Source: Alkalihalophilus marmarensis DSM 21297 (GTDB lineage Bacteria > Bacillota > Bacilli > Bacillales > Bacillaceae_D). From it: a stretch of 64,000 nucleotides of DNA. The notes below the pieces were generated by a model that saw only the letters and a list, made by a program, of their open reading frames with translations, did no database searches and was not told the origin of the DNA. Below are positions 25,619-34,437 of this stretch, piece by piece (the stretch's first letter is position 1; every line of letters starts with the position of its first letter). The stretch lies in NCBI RefSeq assembly GCF_000474275.2, contig NZ_ATAE01000006.1, positions 62,001-126,000 on the forward strand. The letters are read 5' to 3'. Position numbers and translations under genes: made by a program.

Positions 25619-26278
25619 ATGGGGGATGCTGAGGTATACATTCGAATGAAGCAACGGATAGAGGCGGATATGAATCAATCATTAACAGTCGGAGATGTGG
25701 CCCATATCGTCACGAATGAACCTAGTTTGAACCAATTACTTCACATACCAATTTATCAAATCACAAAGCAAGATAAGAATCGGGTTGTTATTGATGTTAT
25801 GCAAGTCATTTATGCAATCAATACTCACGTAAAATCTTTAAGTATTCAAGCCGTAGGTGCCGCACAGACGATTATTGAAGTAAATGTTCAAACTAAACCG
25901 TATAAAGTGGTCTATGTCACGCTGATCTGGTTTTTATTATTTGTCGGAGCAGCACTGGCTATTATGAATTTTCATGAAGATGTAAGCATGAGAGAAGTCC
26001 ACGGTCAAATTTATTATTTAGTAACAGGAAAAACTATTGCCAAACCGCTTCTGCTCCAGATTCCGTATTCCATTGGCCTTGGCCTCGGGATGATTCTATT
26101 TTTTAATCATATCTTCAAGAAAAGACTTAATGATGAACCTAGTCCCCTTGAAGTAGAAATGTTCAATTATCAGCAGAATTTGGATCAATACGTCATTATG
26201 GATGAATTACAAGTCACGCGTAATGATGCAGATCAAACTGTATTAAAAGAGAGTGGTAGGAAGGGAAATGGTTATTGA
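25619..26278 (+). CDS. spoVAA: Stage V sporulation protein AA
   Basis: This is the first gene of the spoVA operon, whose inner-membrane products import Ca-dipicolinate into the forespore and release it during germination. The 219-residue protein has a soluble N-terminal domain (TVGDVAHIV, VIDVMQVIYAI, AAQTIIEV) and two membrane segments at about 102-120 and 151-170, the second region including LLQIPYSIGLGLGM. The C-terminal LDQYVIMDEL is also conserved. ATG 25619 aligns with the family start and follows AAGGGTGG. Operon order AA-AB-AC-AD-AE(B)-AEA-AF is complete. Confidence 0.94.
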   Translation: MGDAEVYIRMKQRIEADMNQSLTVGDVAHIVTNEPSLNQLLHIPIYQITKQDKNRVVIDVMQVIYAINTHVKSLSIQAVGAAQTIIEVNVQTKPYKVVYVTLIWFLLFVGAALAIMNFHEDVSMREVHGQIYYLVTGKTIAKPLLLQIPYSIGLGLGMILFFNHIFKKRLNDEPSPLEVEMFNYQQNLDQYVIMDELQVTRNDADQTVLKESGRKGNGY

Positions 26279-26681
26279 AGCAGTAGCTGTTATGTTTATT
26301 GGTCTAGCAGGAGGAATTGCTGTTGGAAGCGGATTGGTTGCTTTTCTTACAGTTTTAGGAATTGCTCCTAGAATGACACAGTTAACGAAGACTCATCAAT
26401 CGATTCGTGCGTATGAAGGAGCGATAATTTTAGGGGCACAAGCTGGTGTGTGGGCTAGTTTTACTCCCTTTTCCCTTATGCTCCCAAGCATCTTCCTTAT
26501 TCCTATTGGCCTTGCATGCGGAATGTTTGTCGGAATGCTTGCGGCCGCTTTAACAGAAGTATTAAATGTCTTTCCACTCCTCGCTAAAAGGATTGGGGTC
26601 ACAGAGAAAATCGTTATATTAATGATGGCTATCGTTTTTGGAAAAATAGCAGGCTCGCTCATTCAATGGTTGTTTTTATAG
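26268..26681 (+). CDS. spoVAB: Stage V sporulation protein AB
   Basis: A 137-residue membrane protein with four to five hydrophobic segments. GLAGGIAVGSGLVAFLTVLG near its start and CGMFVGMLAAALTEVLNVFP near residues 80-100 closely match B. subtilis SpoVAB. The precise role in the dipicolinate channel is unknown. ATG 26268 overlaps the end of spoVAA by 11 bases and follows AGGA; an upstream GTG at 26253 is less suitable. Translationally coupled with its neighbours. Confidence 0.93.
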   Translation: MVIEAVAVMFIGLAGGIAVGSGLVAFLTVLGIAPRMTQLTKTHQSIRAYEGAIILGAQAGVWASFTPFSLMLPSIFLIPIGLACGMFVGMLAAALTEVLNVFPLLAKRIGVTEKIVILMMAIVFGKIAGSLIQWLFL

Positions 26682-26694
26682 GAGGTGAGGCAAT

Positions 26695-27150
26695 GTGTTA
26701 ACTGATGAACAAAAAAGGTATCAAGCAAATATTGAATTATATCATTCAAAAAGACCGGTGTTCTCAAACAGTCTTAAGGCGTTTATTGTCGGGGGCGCAA
26801 TTTGTGCACTAGGACAATGGATTAACAATGTTTATATGAATATCTTTGACCTTACCCAAAAAGAAGCGATGAGTCCAACTTTGGCAACGTTAATCTTGGC
26901 AGCGGCTCTTCTAACAGGATTTGGTGTCTATGATAAGCTTGGACAATTTGCGGGTGCAGGCTCGCTTGTTCCGGTTACCGGATTTTCTAATGCCATGACT
27001 AGTGCGGCACTTGAACATAAAAGTGAAGGACTGGTGTTTGGGATCGGGGCGAACATGTTCAAGTTAACAGGAGCAGTGATTGCTTTTGGAGTGTTATCAG
27101 CTTATGTAGTCGGACTCACTCGATTGCTTGTTCAGATGCTTATTCAATAA
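26695..27150 (+). CDS. spoVAC: Stage V sporulation protein AC (dipicolinate channel component)
   Basis: SpoVAC is a mechanosensitive-like membrane channel protein needed for Ca-dipicolinate movement. The 151-residue protein has four or so membrane segments and the SpoVA-domain motif FAGAGSLVPVTGFSNAM (about 83-99), followed by ALEHKSEG. GTG 26695 is the start: an ATG two bases earlier stops at once, and GGAGGTGAGG lies before. A second SpoVAC lies at 52.7 kb and shares the same motif. Confidence 0.95.
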   Translation: MLTDEQKRYQANIELYHSKRPVFSNSLKAFIVGGAICALGQWINNVYMNIFDLTQKEAMSPTLATLILAAALLTGFGVYDKLGQFAGAGSLVPVTGFSNAMTSAALEHKSEGLVFGIGANMFKLTGAVIAFGVLSAYVVGLTRLLVQMLIQ

Positions 27151-27163
27151 AGGAGCCACTTTT

Positions 27164-28174
27164 ATGAGAGTAGGAAAAACGACTTGGCAGTTTAATCAGC
27201 CGGTATACCTTCAGTCCACTGGTACAGCCGTTGGGCCGGTAGAAGGTGAAGGCCCGCTTGGAACTAATTTTGATAAGGTGTTTGAAAGTCTATACTGCGA
27301 TAAAGAGAATTGGGAGCTCGCTGAGAGGGCTTTGATGGAAGAAGCTGTTCGAATAAGTCTAGAAAAAGTAAATATGAAGCCAGAAGATATAGATGTAATG
27401 TTAGCGGGTGATCTTCTTAATCAAATTGTTACCTCTAATTATGCCGCTAGACAGCTGAGTATTCCTTTTCTCGGCATGTTCAGCGCGTGTGCCACTGTCA
27501 TGGAAGCTGTGGCTGTAGCAGCTGTACTGATTAACAGCCATTACGTCTCAAACGCTCTTGTTGCAGTAAGCAGTCATCATTCTACAGCTGAAAGACAGTT
27601 TAGATATCCGACTGAATTTGGCGGACAGAAACCAGAGACAGCCAGTTATACCGTAACAGGGTCAGGAGCAGCCGTTCTTAGCAATCAGCCGAGTGCGATT
27701 CGGGTTAGGCAAGCAACCATTGGACAAGTAGTAGATATGGGAGTAACTAATCCTCTTGATATGGGATCGGCAATGGCCCCGGCTGCAGCTAAGACGTTAA
27801 TTAATCATTTTAAGGATACAAAAAGGGATCCTTCCTACTATGATTTGATCGTTACGGGTGACTTATCACGTGTAGGAAGTTCAATTTTGCGCAAGCTAGT
27901 AGATGATGAAGGATATACCTTAGGAAATAATTACGAAGATTGTGGAATCATGATCTATCATCAGGAGCAGCCTGTATTTGCTGGAGGCAGCGGAGCAGGT
28001 TGCCCTGCTGTTGTCACATTTGGCTATCTAATGAAGGAGATGGAGAGAGGTATCATAAAACGTCTTTTGGTTGTCGCAACCGGCGCTTTATTAAGTCCTT
28101 TAATGATTCAGCAAAAAGAAACCATTCCTTGTATTGCCCATGCTGTGTCATTTGAGCTAGAGGAGGATAGTTGA
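27164..28174 (+). CDS. spoVAD: Stage V sporulation protein AD (dipicolinate-binding)
   Basis: SpoVAD is a thiolase/ketosynthase-fold protein on the outer face of the forespore inner membrane that binds dipicolinate. The 336-residue protein has AGDLLNQ with Asp83 and [10 protein letters not shown] with Cys109, the residues equivalent to pocket positions needed for dipicolinate binding in B. subtilis, and [15 protein letters not shown] and [16 protein letters not shown] 27164 follows AAAGGAG at 8 bases; an upstream in-frame ATG at 27128 lies inside spoVAC. One base overlaps spoVAE (ATGA junction). Confidence 0.95.
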   Translation: MRVGKTTWQFNQPVYLQSTGTAVGPVEGEGPLGTNFDKVFESLYCDKENWELAERALMEEAVRISLEKVNMKPEDIDVMLAGDLLNQIVTSNYAARQLSIPFLGMFSACATVMEAVAVAAVLINSHYVSNALVAVSSHHSTAERQFRYPTEFGGQKPETASYTVTGSGAAVLSNQPSAIRVRQATIGQVVDMGVTNPLDMGSAMAPAAAKTLINHFKDTKRDPSYYDLIVTGDLSRVGSSILRKLVDDEGYTLGNNYEDCGIMIYHQEQPVFAGGSGAGCPAVVTFGYLMKEMERGIIKRLLVVATGALLSPLMIQQKETIPCIAHAVSFELEEDS

Positions 28175-28524
28175 TGGAATATGTCATTGCATTTATTGTA
28201 GGGGGGATTATTTGCATTATAGGGCAGCTTCTCTTAGATGTAGGGAAATTATCTCCTACTCATACATTAAGCGCCTTGGTAGTACTCGGTGCATTACTCG
28301 ACGGCTTCCATTTATATGATCGTTTAATTGACTTTGCAGGGGCGGGAGCGACCGTTCCGATCACAAGCTTTGGTCATTCACTCGTTCACGGGGCGATGGC
28401 AGAAGGTGAGAGGTTTGGGTTTCTTGGTGTGGGAATGGGCATTTTTGAAGTGACATCAGTAGGTATATCATCAGCAATTTTATTTAGTTTTTTAGTTGCT
28501 TTAGTTTTTAAGCCGAGGGGGTGA
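28174..28524 (+). CDS. spoVAE: Stage V sporulation protein AEB
   Basis: The 116-residue membrane protein is related to SpoVAC, with the motif [21 protein letters not shown] in its middle (about 48-68 split) and four hydrophobic segments. It is part of the Ca-dipicolinate channel. ATG 28174 shares its A with the spoVAD stop, and AGGAGG is seven bases before, so translation is coupled. A close paralogue lies at 54.2 kb. Confidence 0.94.
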   Translation: MEYVIAFIVGGIICIIGQLLLDVGKLSPTHTLSALVVLGALLDGFHLYDRLIDFAGAGATVPITSFGHSLVHGAMAEGERFGFLGVGMGIFEVTSVGISSAILFSFLVALVFKPRG

Positions 28525-28528
28525 AGGT

Positions 28529-29122
28529 GTGTTAGAAAAAAAACAAAGAAAAGTCATATTGATTACCGATGGCGACGAACATGCGAAGCAAGCAGTTGAA
28601 AAAGTAGCTGTCGATATAGGAGGCAGGTGCATCAGTCATTCTTGGGGGAATCCTACTCATGTACCTGGAGAAGAACTTGTCCAAATGATTCTAAGCACAC
28701 CTTCAGATCCCGTTTTAGTTATGTTTGATGATTGTGGTTATCAATATGAAGGGCCGGGGGAGAGGGCGATGCGAGTGGTGGCAACTGATCCCAATATAGA
28801 GGTTCTAGGTGCCATTGCTGTTGCTTCCTCGACTCATTCATGTGAATGGGCAAAAGTAGATATAAGCATTGATCGTTACGGAGAGCTGACCGAGTTTGGT
28901 GTAGACAAAGATGGGGTCGCTGACATGGAGATTGGCAGAATTAATGGAGATACTGTCTACATTCTAGATCAGCTTGATATTCCTTTTATTGTCGGGATAG
29001 GTGATATAGGAAAGATGGCAGGGCTTGATACGTTAAAAAAAGGCTGTCCGGTAACAAAACAAGCAGTTAATCTCATCTTAGAGAGGAGTGGCTACCGTGA
29101 GTCAAGAAAAGGAAAATCATGA
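28529..29122 (+). CDS. spoVAEA: Stage V sporulation protein AEA
   Basis: The 197-residue soluble protein has a Rossmann-like N-terminus (KVILITDGDEHAKQAVE) and conserved ISHSWGNPTHVPGEELV, MFDDCGYQYEGPGE and VASSTHSCEWAKVD stretches of the SpoVAEA family. It sits between AEB and AF as in other bacilli. Its molecular role is unknown; a peripheral partner of the channel is likely. GTG 28529 is the start, with GAGGGGGTGAAGG just before. It overlaps the spoVAF start. Confidence 0.93.
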   Translation: MLEKKQRKVILITDGDEHAKQAVEKVAVDIGGRCISHSWGNPTHVPGEELVQMILSTPSDPVLVMFDDCGYQYEGPGERAMRVVATDPNIEVLGAIAVASSTHSCEWAKVDISIDRYGELTEFGVDKDGVADMEIGRINGDTVYILDQLDIPFIVGIGDIGKMAGLDTLKKGCPVTKQAVNLILERSGYRESRKGKS

Positions 29123-30584
29123 AGAACATTTTAGCCGGGATTTCACAAAAAATGAGACGCGACTCGCAGAAAGGCTTGGGCTAGGTGAATCGTTTGATGT
29201 AGGGGTTAGAACGTTATCCATCCTTGATCGCAAGACAAGTATCTATTTTGTAAATGGATTAATTGATAGTCTTTACGTGATCGAATTAATGAAGGAATTG
29301 ATGGACTTAGATGTTCGCCACCGTAAAACTCATAATATCAAAGAGGCGTTCAAAAACCATTTAACCCATGTTCAAGTAGAAGAAACGCATTCAATGGACA
29401 AAGCGATTACGCAAATGCTCTCAGGACTCATTTTTATCCTTGTAGAAGGAGAAGAAGAAGCTTTTGTTATTGATGTTCGTCAATATCCCGGCCGAGGACC
29501 AGAGGAGCCTGATACAGAGCGTGTAGTGCGTGGGGCAAGAGATGGCTATACCGAAAATATTATCATTAATACTGCTCTAACTAGACGGAGAATCCGAGAT
29601 GAGCGTCTTCGTAATGAAATTATGCAAGTCGGAGTACGCTCGAAAACAGACATCTGTGTCTCCTACATTGACGGCATTGCTGATCCTGTCTTGGTTGATA
29701 TTATTAAAAAGGAACTAGAAGCGATTGAAATTGACGGACTTACGATGGCAGACAAAATTGTCGAAGAATATATTGTAAAGCAAGGGGCAAATCCATTTCC
29801 GCTCGTACGGTATACAGAGCGGCCTGATGTGGCAGCCACTCACTTGCTTGAAGGTCATATCATCATCATAGTTGATGCGTCGCCAAGTGTTATTATTGCA
29901 CCGACCACATTGTTCCATCATGTTCAGCATGCTGAGGAGTATCGCCAATCGCCAGCAGTAGGGACTTTCCTTAGATGGACACGTTTTATAGGGATATTCT
30001 TCTCTTTGTTTATTCTGCCGTTTTGGCTCCTTCTCGTTATGCAGCCAAGTCTTTTGCCTGCTGCCCTTGAGTTTATCGGTCCTGAGGAAACGAATAATAT
30101 TCCGATGGTGCTGCAAATATTATTTGCCGAAATGGGGATTGAGCTCTTGAGGATGGCAGCAATTCATACACCTTCTCCGCTTGCAACGGCACTAGGGTTA
30201 GTAGCTGCATTATTGATAGGTGAAATTGCTATACAAGTCGGCTACTTCACGCCGGAAGTTATCTTATACGTGGCTCTAGGGGCGATTGGCATGTTTGCTA
30301 CACCTAGTTATGAGCTTGGTGTGGCGCTTAGAATCACAAGAATCTTACTCATTATTTTAGTAGCCTTCTTTAAGGTGCCAGGTCTTGTGATTGGTACGAC
30401 GATCTTTGTTCTATTACTCGCTGGTCTAAAAACATTCAACAAGCCTTACATGTGGCCGTTTATACCATTTGATCCGCCTGCGATCTGGCAGATCCTGATT
30501 CGTTCTACCGTGCCTTCAGTGCGGTGGCGTCCAAGTATCGTTAATCCGCAAGATCCGATCAAACAAAAACCTAGCGGAAGGTAA
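29097..30584 (+). CDS. spoVAF: Stage V sporulation protein AF (GerA-family membrane protein)
   Basis: The 495-residue protein is related to GerAA-type germinant receptor A subunits: a large N-terminal domain (about 1-290) and a C-terminal membrane domain with five or so helices. Typical family segments are DVRQYPGRGPEEPDTERVVRG and LTRRRIRDERLR. It is thought to tune germination from the inner membrane. GTG 29097 is preferred over GTG 29088, as GAGAGGAG ends at 29088 with eight bases to 29097. It overlaps spoVAEA. No convincing terminator follows before the lysine riboswitch. Confidence 0.93.
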   Translation: MSQEKENHEEHFSRDFTKNETRLAERLGLGESFDVGVRTLSILDRKTSIYFVNGLIDSLYVIELMKELMDLDVRHRKTHNIKEAFKNHLTHVQVEETHSMDKAITQMLSGLIFILVEGEEEAFVIDVRQYPGRGPEEPDTERVVRGARDGYTENIIINTALTRRRIRDERLRNEIMQVGVRSKTDICVSYIDGIADPVLVDIIKKELEAIEIDGLTMADKIVEEYIVKQGANPFPLVRYTERPDVAATHLLEGHIIIIVDASPSVIIAPTTLFHHVQHAEEYRQSPAVGTFLRWTRFIGIFFSLFILPFWLLLVMQPSLLPAALEFIGPEETNNIPMVLQILFAEMGIELLRMAAIHTPSPLATALGLVAALLIGEIAIQVGYFTPEVILYVALGAIGMFATPSYELGVALRITRILLIILVAFFKVPGLVIGTTIFVLLLAGLKTFNKPYMWPFIPFDPPAIWQILIRSTVPSVRWRPSIVNPQDPIKQKPSGR

Positions 30585-30635
30585 GGCTGAGCGTTAAATA
30601 CCTATATAAAAATGGCTTTCTCTCTCTTTTAAGGG

Positions 30636-30664
30636 TTGATGACTTCTTCTTTGTGTGCTAAAGT
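30636..30664 (+). promoter_or_regulatory. Sigma-A type promoter for the lysA leader
   Basis: TTGATG (30636-30641), 17 bases, TAAAGT (30659-30664), just upstream of the lysine riboswitch. Confidence 0.5.
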
Positions 30665-30671
30665 AGTTACA

Positions 30672-30913
30672 ACAATTTAATGAACCTCATGAATAATGGG
30701 GTAGAGGCGCAAAACGAATGAGTACAATTGGGGAGCTGATGGCTGGCTTAGAACCAAATGGAAAGGTCAATTTGCCGAAGCGCTTATTTTGCCATGAAAT
30801 ATGTGAACAATGAACGAACTGTCACTACATTCGTAGTGGAGGACTATTCTAGAAGTGAGGTTACTCTTGCGCATATTAGGGCAGCTAGTGTAACAACATT
30901 AGCTGCTTTTTTG
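30672..30913 (+). ncRNA. Lysine riboswitch (L box) with terminator, upstream of lysA
   Basis: L-box landmarks appear in order: GGGGTAGAGGCGCAAAAC (about 30698-30715), GAGTA, GGGGAGCTGATGG, GAACCAAATGGAAAGG and TTGCCGAAGCG (30772-30782), then P4-P5-like pairings (CACTACATTCGTAGTG). An intrinsic terminator follows: GCAGCTAGTGT / ACATTAGCTGC (30881-30906) and TTTTTT. Lysine binding should favour the terminator and lower lysA expression. Confidence 0.92.
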
Positions 30914-30943
30914 TATAGACAGGAATAAAAGGAGAGAGATTCT

Positions 30944-32266
30944 ATGTATATGCACGGTTCAAGTCTTATTAATGATAAAGGTCATCTAGAAATCGGCGGG
31001 GTCGATACAATTGAATTAGCAAATAAGTACGGAACACCATTATTTGTGTACGATGTTGCATTAATTAAAGAGAGAGCTGAACAGTTTCAGGAGGCGTTTA
31101 GGGAAGAAGGTGTAAATTATCAAGTAGCCTATGCATCTAAAGCTTTCAGCTGCATTGCAATGTTTCAACTTGCTGATGAACTTGGGTTGAGTTTAGATGT
31201 TGTATCAGGCGGTGAGCTTTATACAGCGATACAAGCGGGTGTACCGATGGAGCGTATTCATTTTCACGGCAACAACAAAAGCTTAGCAGAGCTTGAAATG
31301 GCTGTAGAATCAGGGATCGGCTGTGTCGTTGTTGATAATTTCTATGAGTTAAAGCAATTAGGACATATTTGTGCTCGTCATGATGTGAAAATGGATATCT
31401 TGCTTCGTATTACACCAGGTGTAGAAGCGCACACGCATGATTATATTTCTACAGGACAAGAAGATTCAAAATTTGGTTTTGACCTAGAAAGCGGCCAAGT
31501 AGACCAGGCGATTCAATTATCACTACTAGATCCACATATTAATCTGCTCGGCATCCATTCACATATCGGTTCACAAATATTTGAGACGAGCGGCTTTGTA
31601 ATGGCTGTTGAGAAAATTTTTGAATTTATCGAGAAATGGCGTGAAGAACTAGGATTTACCCCAAGCGTTCTTAATTTAGGGGGCGGATTTGGCATTCGTT
31701 ACATTGAAGGTGATACGCCGCTGCCTGTTGGTGAGTATGTTAGAAAAATGGTTCATGTTATTAAAGAAAAGGCAGCTGCTCATCGAATGGAGATCCCTGA
31801 AATTTGGATTGAACCAGGTCGTTCACTAGTTGGGGATGCGGGTACTACTTTATATTCAATTGGTTCAAGAAAAGAAATTCCAAATGTTCGTCATTATTTG
31901 TCTGTTGATGGTGGAATGAGTGATAATCTCCGTCCGGCACTTTATCAAGCGGAGTACGAAGGGATTCTTGCAAATCGTGCGGACGAGGAAGCGACAGAGA
32001 CGTTCTCTATTGCAGGGAAATGCTGTGAAAGTGGAGATATGTTAATTTGGGATCTTCCACTGCCAAAAGCATCACATGAAGATGTGTTAGCCGTATTCTG
32101 TACAGGTGCGTACGGCTATTCAATGGCTAATAACTATAACCGCATTCCAAGACCACCAGTTGTATTTGTAGAAAAAGGCGAAGCACAATTAGTTATTCAA
32201 AGAGAATCATATGAAGATCTAGTTCGCTTAGACCTGCCTTTAAAGCAAGTAATGAAACAGATGTAA
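30944..32266 (+). CDS. lysA: Diaminopimelate decarboxylase
   Basis: LysA converts meso-diaminopimelate to lysine, the last step of lysine synthesis. The 440-residue fold-III PLP enzyme has Lys66 (YASKAFSC) bound to PLP, HSHIGSQ, NLGGGFGIRY for the PLP phosphate, and CCESGD with the catalytic Cys, then GAYGYSMANNYN. AAAGGAG is nine bases before ATG 30944. Regulated by the lysine riboswitch directly upstream. Its place after spoVAF is as in B. subtilis. Confidence 0.96.
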   Translation: MYMHGSSLINDKGHLEIGGVDTIELANKYGTPLFVYDVALIKERAEQFQEAFREEGVNYQVAYASKAFSCIAMFQLADELGLSLDVVSGGELYTAIQAGVPMERIHFHGNNKSLAELEMAVESGIGCVVVDNFYELKQLGHICARHDVKMDILLRITPGVEAHTHDYISTGQEDSKFGFDLESGQVDQAIQLSLLDPHINLLGIHSHIGSQIFETSGFVMAVEKIFEFIEKWREELGFTPSVLNLGGGFGIRYIEGDTPLPVGEYVRKMVHVIKEKAAAHRMEIPEIWIEPGRSLVGDAGTTLYSIGSRKEIPNVRHYLSVDGGMSDNLRPALYQAEYEGILANRADEEATETFSIAGKCCESGDMLIWDLPLPKASHEDVLAVFCTGAYGYSMANNYNRIPRPPVVFVEKGEAQLVIQRESYEDLVRLDLPLKQVMKQM

Positions 32267-32275
32267 GTTGGCGCA

Positions 32276-32390
32276 GGCGCGGGCGGTCCGGGAGCCTCCT
32301 CGGGCTTTCGCCCTGTGGGGGCTTTCTGGTCAAGCACATCCCGCTGGAGTCTCGCACCTTTCGCTCAAATCACTGGAGGAAGGATGTTAT
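32276..32390 (-). repeat. GC-rich Bacillaceae-type intergenic repeat, copy 1 (reverse orientation)
   Basis: Read on the - strand it contains GGTGCGAGACTCCAGCGGGA, then CCCACAGGGCGAAAGCCCGA and GGAGGCTCCCGGACCGC. The same landmarks occur in copy 2 on the + strand. It is far more GC-rich than its surroundings. Small ORFs across it are artefacts of composition. It lies right after the lysA stop and may also terminate lysA transcription. Confidence 0.65.
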
Positions 32391-32524
32391 TTAGTGCTTC
32401 ATTTTTGTAAGCAACTGTTCAGTGATGTAGTCTTGGAAGGTGAATCTTTAATGCCTGGTGCTTTATAATTTGAACTGAATTATAACTAAATGGCTCCACT
32501 TAATAATTGATCAATGCTATAAAC

Positions 32525-32650
32525 CAGCGGATGAACTATGCGAAGACTCCTGTGTGGACTAGAGCAGGAGTGAGATCCCGCAGGGCTTTAGCCCGAGGAA
32601 GCTCACTAGCTCCACACGGAAAGCGAAGTATAGTTCAGGAGCGGGTAATA
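32525..32650 (+). repeat. GC-rich Bacillaceae-type intergenic repeat, copy 2 (forward orientation)
   Basis: Landmarks GCGAAGACTCCTGTGTGGAC, GATCCCGCAGGGCTTTAGCC, CGAGGAAGCTCAC and CACACGGAAAGCGAAG follow in order. They match a repeat type widely seen between genes of Bacillus. CCCGCAGGGCTTTAGCCCGA can fold on itself and the ends (TGAACTATGCGAAG / GCGAAGTATAGTTCA) are partly complementary. Opposite in orientation to copy 1. The region 32267-32744 holds no other gene. Confidence 0.65.
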
Positions 32651-32744
32651 CGCAGCCTGTTTCTTTTCTTAAGATGTTTCGATTTCACTTTCAGCTTGGA
32701 ATCGTGTACAATAAGGTGAATCTTATCAATTGGAGGCTATACAT

Positions 32745-33179
32745 ATGAAAAAAGGTAGTATTGCATTTGAAAATGGCGAAAAGCTAATTATCGAATTTTA
32801 TCCAGAAGCAGCACCTGGAACAGTAGCTAATTTTGAAAAATTAGCAAATGAAGGATATTATAACGGTCTTACTTTCCACCGTGTTATCCCAGGTTTTGTT
32901 GCTCAAGGCGGATGCCCGACTGGTAACGGTACAGGAGGTCCTGGTTACACAATCAAATGTGAAACAGAAGGGAATCCTCACAAGCACGTACCGGGCGCAC
33001 TTTCAATGGCACATGCAGGAAAAGATACAGGTGGAAGCCAGTTCTTTATCGTTCACGAATCTCAGCCTCACCTAGACGGCGTACACACTGTATTTGGACA
33101 AGTTGTAGAAGGGTTAGATTCAGTGACTCGCATTAAACAAGGCGACGTAATGCAAGAAGTAAAAGTTTGGGAAGAGTAA
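32745..33179 (+). CDS. ppiB: Peptidyl-prolyl cis-trans isomerase B (cyclophilin)
   Basis: Cytoplasmic cyclophilin that isomerises Xaa-Pro bonds in folding proteins. The 144-residue protein has [13 protein letters not shown] (the catalytic Arg and Phe, about 45-57), GSQFFIV and the Trp/His pocket region. ATG 32745 is chosen, eight bases after GGAGG; a TTG at 32730 precedes that site. Downstream of lysA as in B. subtilis but separated by two repeats. Followed by two terminators. Confidence 0.95.
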   Translation: MKKGSIAFENGEKLIIEFYPEAAPGTVANFEKLANEGYYNGLTFHRVIPGFVAQGGCPTGNGTGGPGYTIKCETEGNPHKHVPGALSMAHAGKDTGGSQFFIVHESQPHLDGVHTVFGQVVEGLDSVTRIKQGDVMQEVKVWEE

Positions 33180-33192
33180 ATTCTTTCATTTT

Positions 33193-33219
33193 AGAGTCAT
33201 CTTATGATGGCTCTTTTTT
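33193..33219 (+). terminator. Intrinsic terminator after ppiB
   Basis: AGAGTCATC / GATGGCTCT (one G-U), TTAT loop, then TTTTTT. Confidence 0.9.
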
Positions 33220-33255
33220 GTTCTTTAATGAATAAGGGTCACATTCGAATATGAA

Positions 33256-33290
33256 AAACCGGCAGTTCAGTATGAACTGCCGGTTTATTT
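33256..33290. terminator. Strong hairpin between ppiB and pepQ, likely terminating pepQ
   Basis: AAACCGGCAGTTCA pairs perfectly with TGAACTGCCGGTTT around three bases. The flanking AT-rich tracts suit both strands. Confidence 0.88.
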
Positions 33291-33295
33291 ATGTT

Positions 33296-34393
33296 TTACA
33301 CAATCGTTAATTCTTTTGGAGTTTTCGTGAGCGTAATATGTCCATCTTTTGTGATAAGAACATCGTCTTCAATTCGAACTCCTCCTAAAAAAGGATCATA
33401 AATGCCAGGTTCAATCGTATACACCATGCCTTCTTTTAGGATGCCATCATTTAGGTGGCTCATTGAAGGAAACTCATGTACATTAATCCCCATACCATGA
33501 CCGATCCTGTGCGGGAAACGATCACCGTAACCCGCTTCTGTAATCACGTCACGTGCTGTTTGATCTAGGTCTCCAATTCGTGTACCTGGTTTGCTGATTT
33601 CAAGAGAAGCTAGCTGTGCTTGTAAAACAGTGTTATAGAGCTTTCTTTTTTCATCGCTGATTGAACGAAAGGCAAAGGTACGCGTGATATCTGAAGTGTA
33701 TCCCTCTAAAACAACGCCGAGGTCAAATAACACAAAGTCTCCTTTTTGTAATTTCCGTTTTCCTGGATTTCCGTGTGGAGCGCCTGAATTTTCACCGAAA
33801 AGAACCATTGTTGAAAATGACATTTCGCGTATGCCTTTTTTCTTTAATTCATATTCAATTTTTGCAAGTACTTCCATTTCTGTAATGCCTTCTTTAAGAG
33901 CATTTTTACCAACTTCTACACCGAAGTCTGCCATCTCAGCTGCTCGCTGAATGATTGATATTTCAGATGAGTCCTTAACCACGCGCATCGTGTTTAATTG
34001 GTTCTCTACAGGCAGCAGTTCAGCATTAGGAAACAGCTGAAGAAGCTCATTCATCCGTGCAACGGTTAATACATCTGTTTCGATTGCTGCTGAAGAAATA
34101 GTATCTAATTGACGATCTTTTAATAATTGCTGAATAAGTCCCCAAGGGCTTTCATGATCTTTATATCCAACAATTTGGTGCTCCCATCCAGCATCTTGAA
34201 CTTGTGAGACTTCCATACTTGGTACGACCATAATTGGGCTGTGATCTTTGAAGACAAACAATCCCACAAGTCTCTCATGAGGGTCTGTATAGAAGTTAGT
34301 CAGGTAGAAAATATTTTCTTTTGAAGTAATAAAAGCGACATCGGTCTTTTCTTCTTTTAGCCAGGTAGTGAGTTGATTGATACGATGTTTCAC
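33296..34393 (-). CDS. Xaa-Pro dipeptidase (M24 family metallopeptidase)
   Basis: The 365-residue enzyme cleaves X-Pro dipeptides. Its N-terminal creatinase-like domain (about 1-125) is followed by the pita-bread catalytic domain with metal ligands in FDLGVVLEGYTSDITRTF (two Asp), GHGMGINVHE (His), EPGIY (Glu) and RIEDD (Glu). It is PepQ/YkvY-like. The stop lies beside a strong shared terminator. It starts 44 bases after the end of an SSS transporter gene on the same strand, so they form an operon and the transporter may supply its substrate or take up proline. Confidence 0.9.
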   Translation of the reverse strand: MKHRINQLTTWLKEEKTDVAFITSKENIFYLTNFYTDPHERLVGLFVFKDHSPIMVVPSMEVSQVQDAGWEHQIVGYKDHESPWGLIQQLLKDRQLDTISSAAIETDVLTVARMNELLQLFPNAELLPVENQLNTMRVVKDSSEISIIQRAAEMADFGVEVGKNALKEGITEMEVLAKIEYELKKKGIREMSFSTMVLFGENSGAPHGNPGKRKLQKGDFVLFDLGVVLEGYTSDITRTFAFRSISDEKRKLYNTVLQAQLASLEISKPGTRIGDLDQTARDVITEAGYGDRFPHRIGHGMGINVHEFPSMSHLNDGILKEGMVYTIEPGIYDPFLGGVRIEDDVLITKDGHITLTKTPKELTIV

Positions 34394-34437
34394 AAAAACG
34401 CCTCCTTAAGCAGATTCGAGTTGAATTAATGCTGCTT

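Noticed and set aside
29715-30116. 133-codon ORF on the - strand
   Set aside because: Antisense to spoVAF; the protein has no recognisable features.
32268-32719. Two ORFs of 66 and 70 codons on the + strand after lysA
   Set aside because: They lie in the GC-rich repeat copies, have no good ribosome sites and encode low-complexity Arg/Ala-rich peptides. Composition artefacts.
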